DNA of 64,000 bases. Source: Lodderomyces elongisporus (Eukaryota; Ascomycota; Pichiomycetes; Serinales; Debaryomycetaceae). Numbering within the stretch: position 1 is the stretch's first letter; each line of letters starts with the position of its first letter. The position numbers and the translations under genes are program-made. Positions 21,195-30,521 of the stretch are shown piece by piece. Location: assembly GCF_030384665.1 (NCBI RefSeq), contig NC_083678.1:186001-250000 (forward strand), read 5' to 3'. The notes under the pieces are model-generated. The model was given only the letters and a program-made list of their open reading frames with translations, was not told where the DNA came from and searched no databases.

Positions 21195-22664
21195 ATGAGC
21201 TCTATTACAACTGAGAGTGAACCGAAGTTACAGGGAAAGATCACGGAAGAGAACCTTCTTCTAGGGTCAAAATCTCAGCCAATTCTTTTAACCAGAGTCG
21301 AGGTCAATGGAGGTGGCCCATTTAGCTATGAATTTTTCGATAAATTATTGAGTCCATTATTGGGCAAAGGTGATTATACTTTGGCGCAAATAACGGACAA
21401 AATCCATCAATCTTACCAACATTTAGCCGACACAGGTGTATTCAAAAAAATCGGTGCTAGAATCGAGCCCGATTTTTACTCCAACGTTCCTGCAGTTAAA
21501 TCGTACAATAGCGAAAAGTCTATTCCTGCTAAAGTTGTCTTTGATGTTGCAAATGTGAGTTTAAACAACAATGAAGGTTTCTTGAATTTCAACAATGAAG
21601 AATTTTTAAACTTACAGTTGAATCATATTGATAGGAACTTTAGTGAGAATGCGGAAACAGTATCCGTTGGTGTAGACTATAATCCTTATAAGCCATATGA
21701 CCACTTATTAACCAATTTTAAATTTTCATCGAGCTTAAAAGATCCAAGTTTTAGGTTTTTAATTGATGGAGGCTACAACACAAGGAATAACTATGCATGG
21801 CAGGATTTTAAGGAGAACCAGTTGGGTGGTAAGATTGGGTTATTATACAAGAAGCAAAAAAATTTTGATATATTTACTGGGTTCTCACTTTACAAAAGGA
21901 GATTATTTGATATCGAGGAAGGTGCCAATGCTGATCTCAAATATTTCAATGGCGAGTTTTTGAAATCTAGTGTATTAAACAAAGCCCATTTTCAACACCT
22001 TACATATTTGAGCGACAAGCACAAGAGTTTCCCAACTAATGGTATTAACGTGCAAATCGAGTCAGAGTTGAGTTCAGTTCAAAAACAAGTTGACGCTTCT
22101 AATCGTGGGGAATTTGTTAAGCTGCAAATAAAATTTGATCTTTACAAGTCGGTTTTCAACAATTACTTCACTACAAAACTTAGTGGTGAGATTGGAGGTA
22201 TCTACTCATTCAATTCTAAATTCCCCGTACATCCATTGGATAAATTCTACTTGGGTGGTTACTCGTCTTTTTTGGGTTTCAGTAAAAACGGCGTTGAACC
22301 AAGCGGAGGATTACAACTGTACAAAGTGCAAGCTACTTTATTTTCCAAAATTCCTCATTTGCTTTATGCACCAACTTTGAACAGATACAATGTCGCACTT
22401 TCGGAAGACGAACATCCCTTGAGACTTTATGGTACAGTAATTGCAGGTAATTGCGTGCCAACATCTTCAAAAACGATTTTCAATGATGATAATGGTGCTT
22501 TGTCATATGGGTTTGGGTTAAGGTACTTTAACCACTGGGCAAATTTTGATCTCGGATATTTTGTGAGCAAAAGGTTTGGGTCGCTGGAGTCCAGAAGCGA
22601 TGTTGGTGTAAAGGACGGTATACAATTTTCTATTTCAATTGGAGCTCCAAGCAGCAACTTGTGA
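21195..22664 (+). CDS. SAM50: Mitochondrial outer-membrane sorting and assembly protein (Omp85 family)
   Basis: A 489-residue core channel of the SAM complex, which inserts beta-barrel proteins into the mitochondrial outer membrane. The N-terminal POTRA-like region (about 30-105) contains VEVNGGGPFSYEFFDKLL and IHQSYQHLADTGVFKKIGA. The rest is a bacterial-surface-antigen beta barrel with alternating aromatic strands, including a glycine-rich segment FYLGGYSSFLGFSKNGV (about 350-366) and a C-terminal strand GVKDGIQFSISIGAP. Length agrees with yeast Sam50 (484). There is no cleavable presequence, as expected for this family. A GA microsatellite lies in its promoter. Confidence 0.95.
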   Translation: MSSITTESEPKLQGKITEENLLLGSKSQPILLTRVEVNGGGPFSYEFFDKLLSPLLGKGDYTLAQITDKIHQSYQHLADTGVFKKIGARIEPDFYSNVPAVKSYNSEKSIPAKVVFDVANVSLNNNEGFLNFNNEEFLNLQLNHIDRNFSENAETVSVGVDYNPYKPYDHLLTNFKFSSSLKDPSFRFLIDGGYNTRNNYAWQDFKENQLGGKIGLLYKKQKNFDIFTGFSLYKRRLFDIEEGANADLKYFNGEFLKSSVLNKAHFQHLTYLSDKHKSFPTNGINVQIESELSSVQKQVDASNRGEFVKLQIKFDLYKSVFNNYFTTKLSGEIGGIYSFNSKFPVHPLDKFYLGGYSSFLGFSKNGVEPSGGLQLYKVQATLFSKIPHLLYAPTLNRYNVALSEDEHPLRLYGTVIAGNCVPTSSKTIFNDDNGALSYGFGLRYFNHWANFDLGYFVSKRFGSLESRSDVGVKDGIQFSISIGAPSSNL

Positions 22665-22874
22665 AAGAATTAGCTTAGGAAACTTATTAAAACAGAAATA
22701 TATCGAAGAAAAAAAAAGAAAAAAAAAGGAAAAGAGAAATAATGTAGATAAATGCTCTGATAGATGAACAAGTACCGGCAGTTTTATAGTGGCATATACG
22801 TAGGAAATTCATTATTCGATTTCAGTTTTAGTACGTAGCAGACACTTGCAAAATTGTGCTTGTATGCGTGAGTC

Positions 22875-22961
22875 AGAGTATGTGAGAGTGAGTGAGTAAG
22901 AGTATGTGAGAGTGAGTGAGTAAGAGTATGTGAGAGTGAGTGAGTAAGAGTATGTGAGAGT
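22875..22961 (+). repeat. 24-bp minisatellite, three full units plus a partial
   Basis: The unit AGAGTATGTGAGAGTG followed by AGTGAGTA starts at 22875, 22899 and 22923 with identical copies; a partial copy follows at 22947. Internally it is built from GTGAG/GAGTA half units, suggesting growth by slippage. Confidence 0.9.
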
Positions 22962-23071
22962 TAGAGTGTGTGCTTAGTACTATGCGGTCCAGATCCTGTC
23001 AAAATAATGTCTGCTCTAACGAAAAGATGGAACGCGCAACTGAATTTTCATTTATAATAAGCGGTTAGGGG

Positions 23072-23077
23072 ACGCGT
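23072..23077. promoter_or_regulatory. MCB box (ACGCGT) upstream of EXO1
   Basis: A palindromic ACGCGT lies about 180 bases before the EXO1 ATG, with a related ACGCGC at 23032-23037. MBF binds ACGCGT in G1/S-regulated DNA replication and repair genes. Presence is seen; regulation is inferred. Confidence 0.55.
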
Positions 23078-23085
23078 TTGCAAAA

Positions 23086-23150
23086 CAGCAACAACGGTAG
23101 TAACAACAACAGCAACAGCAACAGCAACGACAACGACAACGACAACAAAG
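23086..23150 (+). repeat. CAACAG/CAACGA hexanucleotide-like repeat
   Basis: Runs of CAACAA, CAACAG and CAACGA units in the EXO1 promoter, ending about 105 bases upstream of the start. Confidence 0.8.
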
Positions 23151-23254
23151 CCAATAGTAGCCACTAGACGATATAACCGATTTGTTTGAACTTCAACTGA
23201 TCACAAAAATAAGCTGGTTGACAGTAATACAGACAAACGGACACATTCAACAGT

Positions 23255-25657
23255 ATGGGCGTTAATGGACTTCTTCCACTACTAAAAAGTATACACGATC
23301 CATGTTCTTTAGAGAGGTATAGAGGAAAAACATTGGCCATTGATACATATGGCTGGCTACATCGAGCTGTGGTTTCGTGTGCTGAGGATCTTTGTCTTGG
23401 TAGGCCAACAAGACGATACGTCACATACGTGCGTAACAAGATCGCAATGCTCCAGGATTTTCAAATAACACCGTACTTTGTATTCGATGGAGCATCATTG
23501 AGAACGAAAGCGCAAACGAATGACGAGAGAAGAAAATCGCGTAAAGAAGCATTGGCGTTAGCGCAACAGTATGCCAAGCTGGGTAGGTCGGACTTGGCAG
23601 GAAAGCAGTATATGAAAGCTGCATGCGTTACCTCGCAGATGGCGAAACTGATCATGTGCGAATTAGATCTTTTAAAAATTAAGTATGTTGTTGCGCCGTA
23701 CGAAGCTGACCCACAAATGGTATACTTGGAGAAAATAGGATTGGTAGATGGCATATTGAGTGAGGATTCGGATTTGCTTATATTTGGGTGTCGGAAATTG
23801 ATCACTAAATTGAAAGATGATTCAACATGCGTTGAGATTGATAGGCACAACTTTAAGAATGTTGCCAACATGTCCTATCTAGGTAACTTTAGTGAGTCGC
23901 AACTAAGACTCGCAGCAATGTTATCAGGCTGTGACTATACTAAAGGTGTCCAAGGTATAGGACTCAAGTCGTCAGTTCAATTAGTGCGAAAATATATTTA
24001 TTTGCAAAAAGTCATTTTGGCTATTAAAGCTTCAGGCAAGATGGTTCCAGATAACCTTGAAGATGATATCTATAGAGCAGATCTTGCATTTCAATTTCAA
24101 AAAGTCTTTGATCCGCGAAGTCAAAAGTTGACAACTTTAAATGAGTTACCCGAGGAGCTCGAAGTTGATGTCGAAATCCTTGAAATGTATTGCGGTAGAT
24201 GCATAGACGATCGATTGATTCAACACGTTTGCAACGGTGTAATTGACCCTAATACGCATGAGCCGCTCATTTCTCGAGACCAAAGTCTATCTTTGCTCAA
24301 ATCGCATTCGCTCAGGATGGGAATGAGCAGCGTTACTACTACTACTTATAAAAATAATAACAGCAATGATAATAATAATAACAACAATATCAAAATTAAC
24401 CAGAGTTTGAGTTCAATGAACTGCAGAGTTGCTAGGCGTTCACAATCGGAAACTATTGGAAAGGGATCTCCAAATTCAATACTAGATATGCTTAGTTTCA
24501 GCAAGTGTAGCCCTAAGCGTACTAAAAGACGCCTCGAAGCGGAAGCAGATATTACGGTACAATTGGAACTTGAAGCCAAAGAAAAAGCAAGAGTGAAAAC
24601 AAGCACAAACAGAAACACAAACACAAGCACAAACACAAGCACAGAACACGAGCAACACAATGCAACCTTTAGAGAACCTGATCTACCACTTAAAAAGATA
24701 TTTTTTGATAAATCAAGACTCAGAAATGATACTTCGCCCACTTCTAAAAAATTGAAAAAATTACAGTCACCATTATCGTTGCAAAAAACCCCGACAACGA
24801 CAAGTAAATATTTTAGTGCGCCAAAAGTGAAGGAAGTTGAAAATGACGAGGATCCAGAGATTTGGAATTCCAGTTTCTTTGAAGACTCTGAGATTCCAGA
24901 ATCGTCGCCCAAATTTGGATTCGATACGAGAGATATATTAGCCGATTATGAGAAGGACACCGTTTCAACAAATGTGGATGATGCCAAAATCGAAATCGAA
25001 ACTGAAACTGAAGCTGAAGATGAACTTGGAAATGAAAATGGAAATGAAAATGAAAATGAAAATGAAAATGAAAATGAGACTACAACAATAGATGCAGATG
25101 GGGATGGTGATGAACAGATTGTAGATTCACTTCCAAATTTTGATTCTATGATAGTGGACGTCGCTCCGATTAGTATACTGCGAAGCAAAGTTCGAAGAAT
25201 GCAAACTACAAAGAAACAGGAAACACGCAGGGAGTTTGAAGTTGCAAATACTGATGACGACAATGATTACGATGATGATGACGAAATCGAAGAATCACCT
25301 ATAAGAAAAGACTATTCGCAGAATACAAGCACAATAAGAACACAAGTTGATTTTAAGGCACTTAGATCTGCTTTCCAGTGTCACACCGATAATTTCAATC
25401 TACCACTCGGTCAAAAGCCGCATAAGCCACAAGCCCAGTTGTCTCAGAAGCATAGCGATTATCGCAAAAAAAGACCAGCTTTACAAGACAAACCAGTAAA
25501 TACCATGCCAAAGTCGATTCAAAAAGTTGCTGCACATATTAGAGACAATACTGAGTCGAGAAAGTGCGAAATTGAAAAAAAAGTGCGTTTCAAAACTAAA
25601 AGTCCACTGCCAAAACGAGTTTGCAAACGGATAGACTTGAAGCAATTTGTATATTAA
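23255..25657 (+). CDS. EXO1: 5'-3' exonuclease / flap nuclease (Rad2/XPG family)
   Basis: An 800-residue nuclear nuclease for mismatch repair, double-strand break end resection and telomere processing. The N-domain opens MGVNGLLPLLKSIHDP, with the metal-binding Asp30 in LAIDTYGWLHR and the VFDGASLRTK acid near 78. The internal XPG domain shows APYEADPQM and LSEDSDLLIFG, and a helix-hairpin-helix region reads GVQGIGLKSSVQLVRK (about 231-246). Residues past about 350 are low complexity: Asn runs, a Thr/Asn/Ser repeat (about 450-465) and a Glu-Asn repeat (about 590-605). Length is above S. cerevisiae Exo1 (702) because of these tracts. No clear PCNA-interaction motif is visible at the C-terminus. 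Two ACGCG boxes in the promoter suggest G1/S expression. Confidence 0.96.
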   Translation: MGVNGLLPLLKSIHDPCSLERYRGKTLAIDTYGWLHRAVVSCAEDLCLGRPTRRYVTYVRNKIAMLQDFQITPYFVFDGASLRTKAQTNDERRKSRKEALALAQQYAKLGRSDLAGKQYMKAACVTSQMAKLIMCELDLLKIKYVVAPYEADPQMVYLEKIGLVDGILSEDSDLLIFGCRKLITKLKDDSTCVEIDRHNFKNVANMSYLGNFSESQLRLAAMLSGCDYTKGVQGIGLKSSVQLVRKYIYLQKVILAIKASGKMVPDNLEDDIYRADLAFQFQKVFDPRSQKLTTLNELPEELEVDVEILEMYCGRCIDDRLIQHVCNGVIDPNTHEPLISRDQSLSLLKSHSLRMGMSSVTTTTYKNNNSNDNNNNNNIKINQSLSSMNCRVARRSQSETIGKGSPNSILDMLSFSKCSPKRTKRRLEAEADITVQLELEAKEKARVKTSTNRNTNTSTNTSTEHEQHNATFREPDLPLKKIFFDKSRLRNDTSPTSKKLKKLQSPLSLQKTPTTTSKYFSAPKVKEVENDEDPEIWNSSFFEDSEIPESSPKFGFDTRDILADYEKDTVSTNVDDAKIEIETETEAEDELGNENGNENENENENENETTTIDADGDGDEQIVDSLPNFDSMIVDVAPISILRSKVRRMQTTKKQETRREFEVANTDDDNDYDDDDEIEESPIRKDYSQNTSTIRTQVDFKALRSAFQCHTDNFNLPLGQKPHKPQAQLSQKHSDYRKKRPALQDKPVNTMPKSIQKVAAHIRDNTESRKCEIEKKVRFKTKSPLPKRVCKRIDLKQFVY

Positions 25658-25816
25658 TAACCAAAATAAATAATAGTATCCAAATGGATTTAGTTTTGAT
25701 GGATCTCTGAATGGCCATTGATATGTATCTTTGTGGACCAGTAATAAGTTTAACGTGTAAATTACATTGCTACACATCAACATCTATTGTTTTCAATACT
25801 TTTATTAACCCGTTAA

Positions 25817-25851
25817 TATACTTTTAGTATACTTTTAGTATACTTTTAGTA
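25817..25851. repeat. Three tandem 11-bp units over the CGI121 stop
   Basis: The unit TATACTTTTAG occurs three times in a row at the 3' end of CGI121 and runs into its stop codon (25846-25848 on the minus strand). Confidence 0.85.
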
Positions 25852-26439
25852 TCCTCTTAAAATACAAGCACCGATTGCCAATCTTGTGAGTTTGCCTTGA
25901 CTATTTGGATCCTCGAATTTTGCATCATTCAATTTGTAAATTTTCCTAAATTTGGGTAGATCGACGAGCTGATAAAGTTTATGATCTGTAATTTTTAGAG
26001 GTTTCTCTTTGGTAATCAGCTCGATCAGTTCCAACTCTTTTTCTAATTGCAACAGGTCTTGTCCTGCTTCATAGTTGCCATTCTTTAAAATTTTAATCAC
26101 TATTACACTTGAGCAGTCTTCCAGAATTCCAAATCGTTTTATGGCATTGGAAATGACATTGACTGGTGATAAATTTAGTAAAATTTCCGCGTATAATGTA
26201 TTTGATTGCATCGTCCCACTCTCATAATTGCTAATTGACTTGTGTATACTGTTGTAGAGATGCTCCATCGATATAATGAGTTTCGTGTTACAGAAACAGT
26301 AGTCATAGGCTTCATTTGCGCTTCTTAGTTGCAACTTAATGTTTGCGATGGTTTCTTTCGAAAGATTTTCCACAAGACACGCTAATACTTTGTACTGTGG
26401 GAACTGCGGGAACTGTACTATTGGTATTAAATCAGTCAT
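25846..26439 (-). CDS. CGI121: KEOPS/EKC complex subunit
   Basis: A 197-residue subunit of KEOPS, the complex that makes the universal t6A modification at tRNA position 37; Cgi121 delivers tRNA and activates Bud32. The protein matches the yeast family along its length: QFPQFPQYKVLACLVENL at the start, an SMEHLYNSIHKSI helix, EILLNLSPVNVISNAIKRFG in the middle (Sc: VLCLSPTSNISDAFLKFG), and the C-terminal FRKIYKLNDAKF and ACILRGY (Sc ends with IQLRGV). The ATG at 26439 is the first Met. It is divergent from the next gene, an arrangement also found for YML036W (CGI121) and YML037C in S. cerevisiae, from memory. An 11-bp tandem repeat overlaps the stop codon. Confidence 0.9.
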   Translation of the reverse strand: MTDLIPIVQFPQFPQYKVLACLVENLSKETIANIKLQLRSANEAYDYCFCNTKLIISMEHLYNSIHKSISNYESGTMQSNTLYAEILLNLSPVNVISNAIKRFGILEDCSSVIVIKILKNGNYEAGQDLLQLEKELELIELITKEKPLKITDHKLYQLVDLPKFRKIYKLNDAKFEDPNSQGKLTRLAIGACILRGY

Positions 26440-26859
26440 CGCTAGTATTGATGGGTGATATATTGATGGTGTAGCGGTGATTGTTTCTACTTTTAAATTT
26501 GTTTTATTCTATTTCAATTTGTTTTATTTTATTTTATTTTGTTTTGTTTTATATTTTTTTATATTTTTTACAGTTAGTATTTCATACTACTTCACTTTAA
26601 TTTCCGCATAACGAGTAACGAGTTCAACTATTTTTGGATATTGCTTGAGATCGCGTTCAAGAACTTTTTGATGAAAACCCCTCCATTCGCCTTTGATCAA
26701 AACAGAACAATAAAAAAGACGAAATAGAAGAAGAAACGAATGGCAAAGAGTGAGGAACTTTTAATAACAAATATTCACTATACAAACACAATCCATAGAA
26801 TATAGAACATAGAAAATATAACATATAACATATAACATATAACACATGCAATTGCAATT
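26440..26859. promoter_or_regulatory. Divergent promoter of CGI121 and the YML037C-like gene
   Basis: 420 bases with TTTTATTTTG-type repeats (about 26495-26555) and a tandem ACATATA run (about 26818-26845) just before the plus-strand ATG. Confidence 0.5.
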
Positions 26860-28500
26860 ATGGGGTCCACTGATTCTGAGAGTGAGGAACTGCTCTCGCT
26901 GTTGATAGAAACGATTGTTCATATAAACGATCCCAATTTAGCGCCAACTAATACTACTGCATCAGCATCGTCATTGCAAACTCTCAAGGGAGACAGACAG
27001 CTAATATACCCTGAAGCAATTCTTCAAGCCTCGGAAAAGGGCAATAAGATATATGCATCGCTCCAAAGTACATCCCCAGAATTTATTGACGAACCTTCCA
27101 CTGCCACTTCAATACTTAGATGGCACGACCTGAATTTACAAGCTGTGCAGCAGATCATTGTCGAAAGTTGGTCGCATCAGAAAGTACCGGAGAAACAGAG
27201 TGTAACCGCACAAAGCACAGCACAAATAAAACGAGCGGGTATCGGTTTATTCAGCTGGGCATCAAGCGATGCATATGTCAAGAGTAGAAAATTCGAGTTG
27301 CAACTTTTACGTGGTAATAAAAATGGTAAACTGGTACATCTGCCACTGCTTTCCCAACTGTCGCTGCTATCAAAGCTGTCAAGTTTGTCACAACAACAGC
27401 AAAAAGATTCTATTGAATCAACTGATGATATAGAAAGCTCCAATGACATTGATTTCAAGAAACAATCACTACAAAGTAGTCTCAATCTCAAAACACCTTC
27501 TAAAGGAGTCAATAACAAGCTTTCAAAAGTGATAGAGAAAGAATCGGGAAAGTTTATGCACTACCGGATCCAAGATATTCGACGAATACACACAGAAAAG
27601 CTTTTGCAACAGATCAATGAGCGAAAAAGAAGAGACTACGAAAGTTATTTGAAAAAGCTCAAGCTAAAAGAAGAAGAGTACGAAAAGTCCTTACGAGAAG
27701 AGTCGCTTCTGCATAGCCACGCCAAAAGCAATTTTCTTGGTAATTTGTTCAGTTTTGGCCAATCAAGTGGGAACAAGCGTGTACCAGAGCAGGTAACAGG
27801 TACTCTGGAATCATTTAAGGACGAAGGTGAAGTTTTTGGTGGAACTAAAAACAACTTGAATCCAATAACGGGGCTACAAGCTCTTTTTTCCAAACCTGGT
27901 GCCAAATCAGCAACTGGAGAGAACAGAAAAATTATGTTTGACGCAGATGAAGCCGACGAGCAAAATAGTGTTGAAGCATTTGCGAATAATGAGCAATCAT
28001 TTACCAATTCAAACAAGGGAAGCACTTTGGAAAATGATAGAGATAGAGATCAAACAGGCGAGGAGTCGGAAGAAGATAAAGTTGTAGAACCCGAAAATCT
28101 ACCAATTAACATCAATATTTTGGAACAATCACTCGGTCTAGAAACGAGCCACAATCAGCAACAAGATACTCTACAAAACTTTCAACTACTGAAAGTGGAT
28201 GGGAGGAGTGATGTTGATGTTGATGTTGATGTTGATGGTGATCGCATTGGTGATGTGGATTATGATCGTGATGGTGATGATAATGATGAAAACGATGACG
28301 ATGACTTCACAGATTTTACACTGGCATCCCCTTCCATCAATGAAAGCTCACAAGTTCTGCAGCTGGTATCTCCTAACAATGTTCCTAGACCTCGCAAGTT
28401 CATGCAAGTGGATGATACAGTATTAATACCCACTTCAACATTATCCCCAATGCGAACTTCCCCAGCTCCAGCGGACGATGTGAATCTTTTAGACTTGTGA
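26860..28500 (+). CDS. YML037C-like protein with clathrin/adaptor-type motifs
   Basis: A 546-residue acidic protein of uncertain function. The N-terminal part (1-165) is the most globular, with LLSLLIETIVHINDPN and RAGIGLFSWASSDAYVKSRKFELQLLRG. Residues about 240-285 form a charged helix (QDIRRIHTEKLLQQINERKRRDYESYLKKLKLKEEEYEK, given here only as its core features: heptad Leu, Arg/Lys/Glu rich). A Asp-Val/Asp-Gly repeat (about 449-480) precedes DDFTDF near 485, like the DFxDF gamma-ear/AP-1 binding motif, and the protein ends with NLLDL, a clathrin-box-like tail. In S. cerevisiae CGI121 is divergent from YML037C, whose product co-localises with clathrin-coated vesicles. Position and motifs make an orthologous relation likely, but sequence identity was not tested. 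Confidence 0.75.
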   Translation: MGSTDSESEELLSLLIETIVHINDPNLAPTNTTASASSLQTLKGDRQLIYPEAILQASEKGNKIYASLQSTSPEFIDEPSTATSILRWHDLNLQAVQQIIVESWSHQKVPEKQSVTAQSTAQIKRAGIGLFSWASSDAYVKSRKFELQLLRGNKNGKLVHLPLLSQLSLLSKLSSLSQQQQKDSIESTDDIESSNDIDFKKQSLQSSLNLKTPSKGVNNKLSKVIEKESGKFMHYRIQDIRRIHTEKLLQQINERKRRDYESYLKKLKLKEEEYEKSLREESLLHSHAKSNFLGNLFSFGQSSGNKRVPEQVTGTLESFKDEGEVFGGTKNNLNPITGLQALFSKPGAKSATGENRKIMFDADEADEQNSVEAFANNEQSFTNSNKGSTLENDRDRDQTGEESEEDKVVEPENLPININILEQSLGLETSHNQQQDTLQNFQLLKVDGRSDVDVDVDVDGDRIGDVDYDRDGDDNDENDDDDFTDFTLASPSINESSQVLQLVSPNNVPRPRKFMQVDDTVLIPTSTLSPMRTSPAPADDVNLLDL

Positions 28501-28912
28501 TGTTGAATAGAACCCTCTGCTATAAATCAAGTACTAATAATGAAGTCTTCTTTATTTAATCTTGTTTCTTTTTTTTAAAAAAAAAAATTACAATCTCTAT
28601 TTACCTTTGGTTTGATGTACTGCATACTGAAATATTCGTTGAGAGAAATATTATAAAGATTTGAAGCGAGCGTGAGAACCCACCGAAATCGTTTAACGCC
28701 GTTGAAATATGCGCGATCAATCCTATTATCAAGACATTTTCAAACTCTCACGGTCGCTCGCACTCACAAACTTCTCTTTTTTTTTTTCTTCCTTTCTTTC
28801 TTATATTCCCCCCTCCCTCCTTCCTTCTTTTCCTTTTTCTTTCTTCATTCCTTCTTCAGTTTTTAATTCTTATTCTCCTATCCTGCATTATTTATCTGCT
28901 TTCAATCATATA
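28501..28912. other. Interval before MAS2, including an in-frame 5' extension
   Basis: Contains the 3' flank of the preceding gene and a CT-rich MAS2 leader (about 28770-28860). The MAS2 frame stays open upstream to an ATG at 28709, but that extension translates the pyrimidine tract into Phe/Pro/Ser-rich sequence and is unlikely to be coding. Confidence 0.5.
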
Positions 28913-30424
28913 ATGCTATCCTCAAGCCTTAGACTCAAAAGTGGGAGTTTGCTGATATCGAAGCGTTTATATGCTTCAAATGCAACAACAGCGACACCTC
29001 CCCACATTGAAATGACTACATTAAATAATGGACTTCGGCTTGTTACCGATTCTACCCCGGGGCATTTCAGTGCCTTGGGAGCGTTTGTTGATGGAGGTTC
29101 TCGATACGAAGACCCAACTAAGCCAGGTCTTTCACACATTCAAGATAGACTAGCTTGGAAGTCAACTGAAAAATACACCGGACTGCAAATGTTGGAGAAT
29201 CTACGCATGTTGGGAGGCAATTATATGGGTTCAGCTCAAAGAGAATCGTTAATATTTCAAGCAAGTGTCTTTAATAAGGATGTTGGCCTGATGTTGGACC
29301 TCATCGCTCAAACCATACGAAGCCCCAAGATTACCGACCAAGAATTGCTTGAAGTGTTGCAAACTGTGGATTACGAAGTACAAGAACTAGAGCACAAACA
29401 CGAATTAAACCTTCCAGAAGAGCTACACGGTGTGGCTTATAAGAATAACACTTTGGGGAACCCATTATTCATTCCAAAAGAGAGAATTCCATTGATTGAA
29501 AAATCGGATGTTCTCGCATATCACACTAAATTTTTCCAGCCACACAATATAGTCATTGCCATGGTTGGCGTGCCACATGAGGAAGCATTAAAGCTAGTCA
29601 TGAACAATTTTGGAGACTGGAAGTCGGAGGTTGCCAAACCAGACCGCGGAGTTGTCAACTATACTGGTGGTGAAGTTGCACTTCCTCATAGAAAGCCATT
29701 TTATGCTAACTTGCCTGAATTGTATCATATGCAAATAGGTTTTGAAACCACGGGATTGTTGGATGACGACTTGTATGCTTTGGCAACTTTGCAAAAACTC
29801 CTTGGTGGCGGATCATCATTCTCTGCTGGTGGACCAGGTAAAGGTATGTTTTCGAGACTCTATACTCAAGTTTTGAATAAGTATCCATTTGTTGAAAATT
29901 GTATGTGCTTCAATCACTCATACCTCGACTCGGGAATATTTGGAATAACAGTGAGTGTAGTCCCCGAGGCGGGCCACTTGTCGTCACAAATAATTAGCAA
30001 TGAGCTAGCACAGCTTCTTGAAGAAAGCGTGTCTTCTGGAGGCATGAATGAAAAAGAAGTGAAGAGAGCTAAAAACCAGTTGACAAGTTCAGTGCTCATG
30101 AATGTCGAAAGTAGGTTAGCAAAGTTGGAGGACTTGGGTAGACAAATTCAATGCCAGGGTAAGATCACCACAATCGACGAGATGGTTGAAAAAATTAATA
30201 GGGTTTCTATGAAGGATTTGAGAAGCGTGGCAGAGAAGGTTTTTACCGGAAACGTCAAGACCTCAGGTACTAGCACAGGAATGCCGTCGGTAGTGATGCA
30301 AGGTGAGCGTGAAGCATTTGGGGATGTTGAATTCATTCTTCGGAAATATGGTCTCGGTAAATACACCGGGCCCGAAATCACCGAGCCAAGAGACTTTTCG
30401 GCTAAAAAAAGCCGCTGGTTTTAA
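28913..30424 (+). CDS. MAS2: Mitochondrial processing peptidase, alpha subunit
   Basis: A 503-residue M16-family subunit that pairs with Mas1 to cleave presequences in the mitochondrial matrix. I start at the ATG at 28913, which gives a typical presequence (MLSSSLRLKSGSLLISKRLYAS); the upstream in-frame ATG at 28709 adds 68 low-complexity residues. The zinc motif is degenerate (SHIQDRLAW where the beta subunit has HFLEH), as expected for alpha. The substrate-binding glycine-rich loop GGGSSFSAGGPGKG lies at about 297-310, followed by MFSRLYTQVLNKYPFVENC. Length matches yeast Mas2 (482). It is convergent with MYO1, as YHR024C and YHR023W are in S. cerevisiae (from memory), with a G20 tract between them. 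Confidence 0.96.
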   Translation: MLSSSLRLKSGSLLISKRLYASNATTATPPHIEMTTLNNGLRLVTDSTPGHFSALGAFVDGGSRYEDPTKPGLSHIQDRLAWKSTEKYTGLQMLENLRMLGGNYMGSAQRESLIFQASVFNKDVGLMLDLIAQTIRSPKITDQELLEVLQTVDYEVQELEHKHELNLPEELHGVAYKNNTLGNPLFIPKERIPLIEKSDVLAYHTKFFQPHNIVIAMVGVPHEEALKLVMNNFGDWKSEVAKPDRGVVNYTGGEVALPHRKPFYANLPELYHMQIGFETTGLLDDDLYALATLQKLLGGGSSFSAGGPGKGMFSRLYTQVLNKYPFVENCMCFNHSYLDSGIFGITVSVVPEAGHLSSQIISNELAQLLEESVSSGGMNEKEVKRAKNQLTSSVLMNVESRLAKLEDLGRQIQCQGKITTIDEMVEKINRVSMKDLRSVAEKVFTGNVKTSGTSTGMPSVVMQGEREAFGDVEFILRKYGLGKYTGPEITEPRDFSAKKSRWF

Positions 30425-30501
30425 AAAAAAAATAGAATAAAAAATTGTACATAATATTTAATAGACATATAAATAGAAAAGAAGTGAAGAAGAAAAAAAT
30501 A

Positions 30502-30521
30502 GGGGGGGGGGGGGGGGGGGG
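30502..30521 (+). repeat. Homopolymer of 20 G
   Basis: Twenty consecutive G between the convergent MAS2 and MYO1 stops. Very long poly-G is rare in yeast DNA, may form G-quadruplexes, and is prone to length error in sequencing. Confidence 0.9.

Larger units (their letters stand above)
22665..23254. promoter_or_regulatory. SAM50 3' flank and EXO1 promoter
   Basis: Holds a 24-bp minisatellite (22875-22961), two ACGCG boxes (about 23032-23037 and 23072-23077) and a CAACAG/CAACGA repeat (about 23086-23150) close to the EXO1 start. Confidence 0.6.
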
